From Saccharofermentans sp. (GTDB taxonomy: Bacteria > Bacillota > Clostridia > Saccharofermentanales > Saccharofermentanaceae), in NCBI GenBank assembly GCA_024688685.1, contig JAILDX010000039.1:84203-148202 (forward strand): a stretch of 64,000 nucleotides of DNA, written 5' to 3'. Below the pieces are notes generated by a model. The model was not told the origin of the DNA and ran no database searches. It worked only from the letters and a program-made list of their open reading frames with translations. A program made the translations under genes and the position numbers. Shown here piece after piece: positions 58,845 to 64,000 of this stretch (positions are counted from its first letter, which is position 1; the number at the start of each line of letters is the position of its first letter).

Positions 58845-59292
58845 GTGTCAACACCATATACTCTGTTGAATCCGTAAACCCCAAGCTCTCGTAGAGCAGC
58901 CGTCCTAATTTAGTTGCATCAAGACTTATCTCTGTAGCGCCCCGCTTCCACGTCTCCCCTATCAGAAGCTCCACCATCTTGTGGGCGATGCCCTGGCGGC
59001 GATATTCGCGTCTTGTATAAACGTTCATAAGGTGGGCGCGCTTTCCTGTGGGGTGGCCAAATGTCGGCATGATGCGGATAAAGCTCATCGACGCGCAGCC
59101 GATGAGCTCGCCGCCGTCAAAAGCGAGGACGGTTAAGTGGTCACCGTTCAGGAAGTAATCGTAGCTTTCGGCTACAATCTCATCAGAAAACTCGTAATCC
59201 TCCGGCAGGTCGTTCACAACCTTGAGCATCTCGAGCCTGCTGCTCATCAAGTAGTTAATGTCGTCTGGTGTTGCAATTCTTATGTTGATCAT
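58834..59292 (-). CDS. GNAT acetyltransferase, 152 aa
   Basis: Acetyl-CoA loop YTRREYRRQGIAHKMVELL and the terminal SLDATKLGRLLYESLGF strand/helix of GNAT enzymes. Substrate unknown. Converges with the HD gene. Confidence 0.87.
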   Translation of the reverse strand: MINIRIATPDDINYLMSSRLEMLKVVNDLPEDYEFSDEIVAESYDYFLNGDHLTVLAFDGGELIGCASMSFIRIMPTFGHPTGKRAHLMNVYTRREYRRQGIAHKMVELLIGETWKRGATEISLDATKLGRLLYESLGFTDSTEYMVLTLNR

Positions 59293-59316
59293 ATTGTACC
59301 TGGTTCTGTTTTAAAT

Positions 59317-59375
59317 CCGATGTCGCTGATTATGTCTCTAAATCACGCTCGGCAGCGACAAATTTAGCGACATCG
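59317..59375. repeat. dispersed TGTCGCT/TGTCTCT repeat, copy 2
   Basis: About 45 bp match the complement of 7500-7545 nearly base for base. The repeat forms the 3' end of the truncated SDR-like ORF and supplies its stop codon. Confidence 0.75.
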
Positions 59376-59460
59376 TCATCTTGTCCTCAAGTTCCATCAG
59401 GACCTTAGCAGCTTCCGCTCCAAGATTGCCATCGACGCCGGTGAGTAATAATTTGCCCAT
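59338..59460 (-). pseudogene. truncated NAD(P)-binding SDR/NmrA-like gene
   Basis: AGGAGGTGCATC-ATG starts MGKLLLTGVDGNLGAEAAKV, the first strand and G-x-x-G-x-x-G loop of an NmrA/SDR protein. After ~28 residues the frame enters the repeat and stops at codon 41, so ~85% of the gene is missing. The start signals remain intact. Confidence 0.7.
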
Positions 59461-59549
59461 GATGCACCTCCTGTGTCAGAAAATTATGTAATTATATTGT
59501 ATCAGCAGTCTGTTATACTTGTTAATATTGACACACAATGGAGGTTAAG

Positions 59550-60446
59550 ATGGAAGACAGTAAGAAACAACAGTTGATCAGTATCATTCAGGATTTTACT
59601 GCTACAACCGGAATCTATCTTGCAGATGATGTTGAGAAGAGAATAAGAGAATTAGCTGAAGAAGAGACTATACCTCATGCGAAGACGATGTATGAGTGCA
59701 TGATCAAAGACATTGATCTGGCTAAGGAGCTCCACAGGCCGCTCTGCCAGGATACAGGTGTCCTTCAGTATTTCGTTGATGTCGGAACCGGTTTTCCGTA
59801 TATAAATGAGCTTAAGGAGATCATTACCGAGGGCGCGCGCAAAGCTACTCTGGAGACACCTCTCCGCCCTAACGTTGTTGAGCCGCTGGGCGAGCATAAT
59901 ACAGGCGACAATGTCGGCTACGGAGCACCCTATTTCGAGTACGACATAATACCGAACAGTTCCGACCTCCGCGTGCGTCTCTACATGGCCGGCGGCGGAT
60001 GCTCACTGCCCGGAAGGAGCAAGGTGCTGATGCCGCTCGAAGGCGTCGAAGGCGTGAAAAAGTTTGTGTATCAGACAATCCTGGACTGGGGCGTAAATGC
60101 GTGCCCTCCGCTTTGTATCGGTATCGGACTCGGAACATGTGCCGCAACATCAGCCATGCTCTCAAAGAAGGCTCTTCTGAGACCTATCGGAACTCACTCC
60201 GAGTACCCTGAGGTCGCCGCTCTCGAAAAGGAGATCCGGGAAGGCCTCGACTCACTGGGAATCGCTCCGCTCGGCTTTGGCGGATCCAGAACTGTACTTA
60301 ACGTAAACATCGAGGCAGCCGCTCACCACCCCGCCACGCTCGGTGTAGGCATCACCACAGGATGCTGGGCCACACGAAGAGGAGACATCATCATACACGA
60401 TGATCTTTCCACCGAGTTTGTTTCGCACAAGAGACTGGAGGGCTGA
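59550..60446 (+). CDS. ttdA: L(+)-tartrate dehydratase alpha subunit
   Basis: Class I fumarase-type [4Fe-4S] hydro-lyase alpha chain. CQDTG, ACPP and TTGCW supply the cluster cysteines; AGGGCSLPGRSKVL and HDDLSTEFVSHKR resemble TtdA more than FumA. Converts L-tartrate to oxaloacetate, though fumarase activity cannot be excluded. ATG at 59550 with GGAGG 5 bp upstream. Followed by ttdB after 3 bp. Confidence 0.85.
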   Translation: MEDSKKQQLISIIQDFTATTGIYLADDVEKRIRELAEEETIPHAKTMYECMIKDIDLAKELHRPLCQDTGVLQYFVDVGTGFPYINELKEIITEGARKATLETPLRPNVVEPLGEHNTGDNVGYGAPYFEYDIIPNSSDLRVRLYMAGGGCSLPGRSKVLMPLEGVEGVKKFVYQTILDWGVNACPPLCIGIGLGTCAATSAMLSKKALLRPIGTHSEYPEVAALEKEIREGLDSLGIAPLGFGGSRTVLNVNIEAAAHHPATLGVGITTGCWATRRGDIIIHDDLSTEFVSHKRLEG

Positions 60447-60449
60447 GAC

Positions 60450-61028
60450 ATGAAGAAAGTTTTGACTACACCTATTTCGTTTGATCAGATCAAGGATCTG
60501 AAGATCGGAGATACCGTTTATCTGACAGGCACCCTCGCCACATGCCGTGACAGCGGCCACAAAAGAGTCGTTATCGACAACAGGATGCCGGACAGGCTGG
60601 ACCTCAAGGAAGGCGCCATTTTCCACGCAGGCCCTATCGTCGGAAAAGACGAGAAAGGCAAGCAGTACATGGTATCCGTCGGCCCTACTACAAGCAGAAG
60701 AATGGAATCGGCTGAAGCGGAGTTTATCGAGAAGACCGGCATCCGTCTGATAATCGGAAAGGGCGGAATGATGGACAAGACGGCTGAGGCATGTAAGAAG
60801 TTTGGCGCGATCCACTGTGCTTTCCCCGGCGGATGCGCTGTCGTAGCTGCTCAGGAAGTTGAGGAGATCACCGACGTTGAATGGATGGATTTCGGTATGC
60901 CTGAGGCATTGTGGGTCATGAAGGTCAAGGAGTTCGGCCCCCTCATCGTGTCTATCGATACTGAGGGGAATAACCTTTTCGAGAACAATAAGAAGATCTA
61001 TAAAGAGAGATTCGACAAACTGGTATAA
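60450..61028 (+). CDS. ttdB: L(+)-tartrate dehydratase beta subunit
   Basis: Fumarase C-terminal domain chain: [41 protein letters not shown] and [20 protein letters not shown], all close to TtdB. Forms the heterotetramer with TtdA. 192 aa, complete. Confidence 0.87.
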   Translation: MKKVLTTPISFDQIKDLKIGDTVYLTGTLATCRDSGHKRVVIDNRMPDRLDLKEGAIFHAGPIVGKDEKGKQYMVSVGPTTSRRMESAEAEFIEKTGIRLIIGKGGMMDKTAEACKKFGAIHCAFPGGCAVVAAQEVEEITDVEWMDFGMPEALWVMKVKEFGPLIVSIDTEGNNLFENNKKIYKERFDKLV

Positions 61029-61031
61029 AAC

Positions 61032-61691
61032 ATGAAGAAGATATTAGCAGTTATGCTCACAGCAGCAATAGTGCTTACAGCGTGTTGTTCATGCGGCAGC
61101 CATGAGGACGCGGAGACTGAACCTGCCGGCCCTGTACGTCACGGGAATTACATAACCTTCGGACACTACGAACAGGACGAGGACGAAAGCAACGGTCCCG
61201 AACCTGTTGATTGGATAATACTGTCAGAGGAAGACGGCAGGATGCTTGTTATAAGTCGGTATATTCTCGATTGGCAGCCCTACAATACTGAAATGACTGA
61301 TGTTACATGGGAGACTTGCAGCATAAGAAAATGGCTCAACGAGGACTTTATCAATGCCGCATTCAGCGCTTCGGAGCAGGAGCAGATCTTAACTGTGACA
61401 AACACCAATCCCGGCAACGAGAATCCCTGGGGAATCGCTGACGGCGGCAATGATACGGAAGACAAGATCTTCCTGTTAAGCAGCGATGAAGCTGATCTTT
61501 ATTTTGATAATGATGACGAGAGAGCAGTCGACAAATGTGACTGGTGGTGGCTTAGGTCACCCGGTTACATTAATAACCGCGCATCTGTTGTACTCACTAT
61601 CGGCGAGATCTACAGGCACGGCCACATTGTCTCATTTAACCATCACGACCACGGGGTGCGTCCGGCATTTTGGCTGGAGATTGAGACCTGA
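61032..61691 (+). CDS. DUF6273 lipoprotein, 219 aa
   Basis: Signal peptide with lipobox LTAC (Cys at residue 18), then a DUF6273 domain: VDWIILSEEDGRMLVISRYI, RKWLNEDFINAAFS, KIFLLSSDEADLYF, WWLRSPG and GVRPAFWLEI. Such surface proteins are abundant in Lachnospiraceae; function unknown. 3 bp after ttdB, possibly co-transcribed by position only. Confidence 0.85.
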   Translation: MKKILAVMLTAAIVLTACCSCGSHEDAETEPAGPVRHGNYITFGHYEQDEDESNGPEPVDWIILSEEDGRMLVISRYILDWQPYNTEMTDVTWETCSIRKWLNEDFINAAFSASEQEQILTVTNTNPGNENPWGIADGGNDTEDKIFLLSSDEADLYFDNDDERAVDKCDWWWLRSPGYINNRASVVLTIGEIYRHGHIVSFNHHDHGVRPAFWLEIET

Positions 61692-61692
61692 T

Positions 61693-62265
61693 TTATTTCA
61701 CTAATCTCGTTCCGCAATTGTTGCAGAAAGTTCCCGTCTCGCCGGTGGGTTTTCCGCAGTTAGAACAGAACTTAGGGCGCGATGTGATCTGATTGCTCTG
61801 AGCTGCTGCCTGGGCATTTGCGCTCGCGAGCGCGACTGCATCCGCCTTTTTGATCTTCTTTAAACCTATTATCAGATTAACAGTTATTGCGGCAAGGCAC
61901 AGAATAAATCCTGCCACATTAATAGCCATACTAAAGCCGGAGCCTTCTACAGAAGAGTGGAGTTTAATTCTTATTAAATACCAGATCGCTATAGCAAAGG
62001 ACAAAGCGGAAAGACCGTGGGAGATCAGCACACGTTTAAAGTATACTTTGGGGCTCGTTTTTTTGTATTTGGCTACTTGTATTACTCCCCCGACCGTGGA
62101 CGTTAAGAATGCTGCGCCAAAAACCAGGTCGATCACTGTTACCATTATGAGCTCAACAAAATTGAAATACGGTAAACCCACCAGAGAGTTCAGGCCGATA
62201 AATATCAGATCGGGCAGCATCACGATCATAATAATAATATGCAGTATAAGATTTGTGACTTTCAT
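61693..62265 (-). CDS. membrane protein with C-terminal zinc ribbon, 190 aa
   Basis: Four hydrophobic helices followed by an Ala/Gln linker and a C-terminal zinc ribbon CSNCGKPTGETGTFCNNCG facing the cytoplasm. Function unknown. It converges on the DUF6273 gene with 1 bp between stop codons. Confidence 0.72.
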   Translation of the reverse strand: MKVTNLILHIIIMIVMLPDLIFIGLNSLVGLPYFNFVELIMVTVIDLVFGAAFLTSTVGGVIQVAKYKKTSPKVYFKRVLISHGLSALSFAIAIWYLIRIKLHSSVEGSGFSMAINVAGFILCLAAITVNLIIGLKKIKKADAVALASANAQAAAQSNQITSRPKFCSNCGKPTGETGTFCNNCGTRLVK

Positions 62266-62286
62266 AATTTAATCCCCATTTATTAT

Positions 62287-62806
62287 TCAGTGTATTTCTA
62301 AAGAACTTATGAAGTCCAGTATCCCGCTAAGCACCACATCAACATCTTCACCAAGCCAGTTTGCATCACGACTCCTGAGGTTATTCAAGTACATCCTGTC
62401 TTTAAACACCATAGAGATTCTTTTATATACTTCTCCCATACTATTCTCTCTCATAGAAGGATCGTCTAATATGTATATTGATAAGCATTGCAAGAGTCTC
62501 TCTTTATCTGCTTGCTGACACAGATAGTATACATCAAATACATCTTTATATCTTGTTGAGAGCGTCCCGAGCCTTAACAACGATCTCAACTTCTCAGAGA
62601 TCATTTGCTCATTAGTATTAATCAGCAAACTCGCCCCTTCATCATCATAAGCAATATCAAAACAATACTCTTCCTGCTCAATATCCAACCGGTTATGCAC
62701 ACCAAGATCCTGGGTTGCCCTTCTGACTTTCTTTGTCTTGCTGCGCATTGGCAGCACCATAACCGTTCTCGATCTCTTTACGTATCATTGCATCAATATT
62801 GATCAT
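62287..62806 (-). pseudogene. AbiEii-type nucleotidyltransferase toxin, catalytic core deleted
   Basis: The ATG at 62806 starts a normal AbiEii N-terminus (IDAMIRKEIENGYGAANAQ), which is soon frameshifted to a stop. The frame from 62760 resumes with MRSKTKKVRRATQD fused directly to LGVHNRLDIEQEEYCFD, then the intact C-terminal half (SEKLRSLLRLGTLSTRYKDV). The nucleotidyltransferase motif with its Asp residues, normally right after RATQD, is missing. A non-functional toxin. Confidence 0.8.
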
Positions 62807-63345
62807 AAAACCTCCAGCTGAAGGGTTTCCATTATTTTTGCAGACTTGGGGACTTCGTAGACATAATCCTGAACCAGCCTGATATCAAGATCATCTATTA
62901 TCTCACGATAATTAAGCAACACTTCTTTGTAGTAATCAAAAGGAAGCTTGCTCTTATGACGAAGAAGTTCTACGAGCATTCGCTCTCTGTTATAAATGCT
63001 GATATTGCATCCGTCATGCTCTATTGTAATAACACCCAATGAAAGTAAATCCCGTCGTTCAAATACCTGAACGACACGGTCATCTCCAATCTTCGCCGCA
63101 TCTCTGTTGGTAGCCAGATAGTATTTCTCCGGTATCACATCAGTAAGCCCGTAATGATAGAATGCACTATCCAAAGTGTATATTGCTTTGGGATACTTGG
63201 CTGCTATAACATACTTCTCAGATACATATTTCTCATCTGAGTAAATTCCATCATCCTGTCGAAAGAATTCACCTGACTCAACGGCCTTCTTTAGCATATA
63301 TTTGCTGCCATATTTGCTTATGCTTTCCTTATAAGAGTATAGCAT
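62803..63345 (-). CDS. abiEi: AbiEi-type antitoxin/regulator, 180 aa
   Basis: N-terminal winged helix (GSKYMLKKAVESGEFFRQDD) and AbiEi-like antitoxin domain (AIYTLDSAFYHYGLTDVIPE, then NRERMLVELLRHKSKLPFDY). AbiEi neutralises AbiEii and represses the operon. ATG at 63345 with GGAGG upstream; overlaps the toxin start (ATGA). Intact although its toxin is broken. Confidence 0.85.
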   Translation of the reverse strand: MLYSYKESISKYGSKYMLKKAVESGEFFRQDDGIYSDEKYVSEKYVIAAKYPKAIYTLDSAFYHYGLTDVIPEKYYLATNRDAAKIGDDRVVQVFERRDLLSLGVITIEHDGCNISIYNRERMLVELLRHKSKLPFDYYKEVLLNYREIIDDLDIRLVQDYVYEVPKSAKIMETLQLEVL

Positions 63346-63546
63346 ACCATTCCTCCGCATTTCTTTATGTTTTGCGTATGTTTAGTTAAATGATACTCCC
63401 TACAAATTGTTTTTTCAAGCCAAAATAGAGCCTACTTCAATTTAACTTATGGACCTAATCTCACTAATGATTATTTGCGTTCATATGCAACATCTGGGCC
63501 TCATCGATTGTATTAAGAGTATATACAATTCTTCGAGGTAATGATT

Positions 63547-63636
63547 ATGTTTAAAAAGACATTAGCGGTATTTATGGCATGCGCTCTGGTAACGGGATCC
63601 CTGATAACGGGATGCGATCAGCTGATAGGAGAGTGA
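63547..63636 (+). CDS. 29-aa lipoprotein remnant
   Basis: MFKKTLAVFMACALVTGS then lipobox LITGC, and only six further residues before TGA. Either a truncated lipoprotein gene or a very small lipoprotein. The stop codon is part of the left arm of the structured element 63634-63732. The preceding 63346-63546 holds no ORF and no feature I can support. Confidence 0.5.
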   Translation: MFKKTLAVFMACALVTGSLITGCDQLIGE

Positions 63637-63732
63637 CGCGTTTGCGGCGGACTTACCGCAGACGCGCTAACGCCTACTTACGGTTTGTAGATTCATAACA
63701 GCGCGTCGAGGACAGAAGCCGAAAAAGCGTCA
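63634..63732. repeat. structured ~100-bp element, copy 2
   Basis: Outer arms TGACGC/GCGTCA, hairpin GCGTTTGCGG/CCGCAGACGC and the competing pair GACGCGC/GCGCGTC; internal words GCGGCGGACTT, CGAGGAC and AGCCG as in copy 1 at 7857. The arms contain the stop codons of the lipoprotein (plus) and of the right-edge gene (minus). Confidence 0.65.
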
Positions 63733-64000
63733 GTAAACTACTATACCTGTAGTGTTCAGGTTATATCCGTCAATTAAGGAAGAATGCAGCTCATAATCGC
63801 GGCCGTCTGTTGTTATAACTGTTGTATAATTGGGCTGGCAATAAAAGTCGAATAATCCGGAGAATCTCTTTCCGTATCTCAGATAGATCTTATTGCTTCC
63901 TAAAGCATAGGTGAACCCCGTTATGTAATTTCCCTTGCTGCATTTATAAACCTCGCGGGTCTCACCTGACGGGATATCGTACTCACATAAAACAGGAGTA
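63730..64000 (-). CDS. hypothetical protein, C-terminal 90 residues (runs off right edge)
   Basis: The visible part is beta-rich with repeats of aromatic and Gly residues (CEYDIPSGETREVYKCSKGN, later NKIYLRYGKRFSGLF), which may be blades of a propeller. It ends VVY-TGA inside the structured element. No further assignment possible. Confidence 0.55.
   Translation of the reverse strand, partial: TPVLCEYDIPSGETREVYKCSKGNYITGFTYALGSNKIYLRYGKRFSGLFDFYCQPNYTTVITTDGRDYELHSSLIDGYNLNTTGIVVY

Noticed and set aside
59550..61028. Calling the hydro-lyase pair fumarase (FumA-type)
   Set aside because: The C-terminal HDDLSTEFVSHKR of alpha and the [25 protein letters not shown] pattern of beta follow TtdA/TtdB more closely; fumarase activity is still possible.

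Overview
The window looks like the chromosome of an obligately anaerobic Firmicute of the class Clostridia (Lachnospiraceae/Oscillospiraceae-like, gut or rumen type). The support is gene content: a 56-aa 2[4Fe-4S] ferredoxin, flavodoxin plus DUF3793, FeoA/FeoB with a FeoB-associated Cys-rich protein, an ECF transporter with a Trep_Strep/MptD-type S component, AGGAGG ribosome sites and moderate GC. No rRNA, canonical tRNA, CRISPR array or transposase was seen. The assignment rests on family recognition, not on a search.

Region 1 (1-8.7 kb): a TetR regulator runs off the left edge. It is followed by a small hypothetical gene and an RNA-repair-like cassette: a DUF2828 (Ro60/TROVE-like) protein, the RNA ligase RtcB and a RelA/SpoT-domain protein on the minus strand, with a divergent WYL regulator. 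The ~270-nt leader of the minus operon folds into a tRNA-like domain (T arm, anticodon-like arm, closing helix with a bulged A) and a second closed domain, which makes it a candidate bacterial Y-RNA-like element. Then come an ankyrin-like membrane protein, gene debris with dispersed repeats, a small ORF lacking a start codon, and tcdA.

Region 2 (8.7-53.4 kb) is a 45-kb iron-acquisition island. Fifteen copies of a 16-bp palindrome (GTTAG-N6-CTAAC) lie upstream of nearly every operon, several exactly inside the -35/-10 spacer. The local DtxR-family protein keeps the iron-type ligand set (Met, Cys-x-x-Glu-His) and has a copy in its own promoter. The presumed regulon holds flavodoxin/DUF3793, ferredoxin, feo-associated/feoA/feoB/feoC, two FtsX-type ABC systems, an ECF transporter, three TetR + heterodimeric ABC modules of the IrtAB/YbtPQ architecture, five L-2-amino-thiazoline-4-carboxylate (ATC) hydrolase-like proteins, three class I methyltransferases, an ICMT-alpha/beta-hydrolase fusion, two further alpha/beta hydrolases, a nitroreductase and two sets of paralogous membrane proteins. 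My working hypothesis is import of thiazoline/cysteine-derived (xeno)siderophores followed by enzymatic opening or modification inside the cell. Export of a metallophore or drug is the main alternative.

Region 3 (53.4-64 kb) is ordinary accessory and housekeeping content on both strands: zinc-ribbon membrane proteins, a flavin oxidoreductase preceded by an orphan antitoxin-like ORF, an SGNH hydrolase, an AAC(3)-type acetyltransferase, a cytidine-deaminase-like protein, an HD hydrolase, a GNAT, L(+)-tartrate dehydratase ttdAB, a DUF6273 lipoprotein, and an AbiE toxin-antitoxin pair in which the toxin has lost its catalytic core. Dispersed intergenic repeats recur at both ends of the window, including a ~100-bp structured element whose two copies show compensatory stem changes and abut stop codons.
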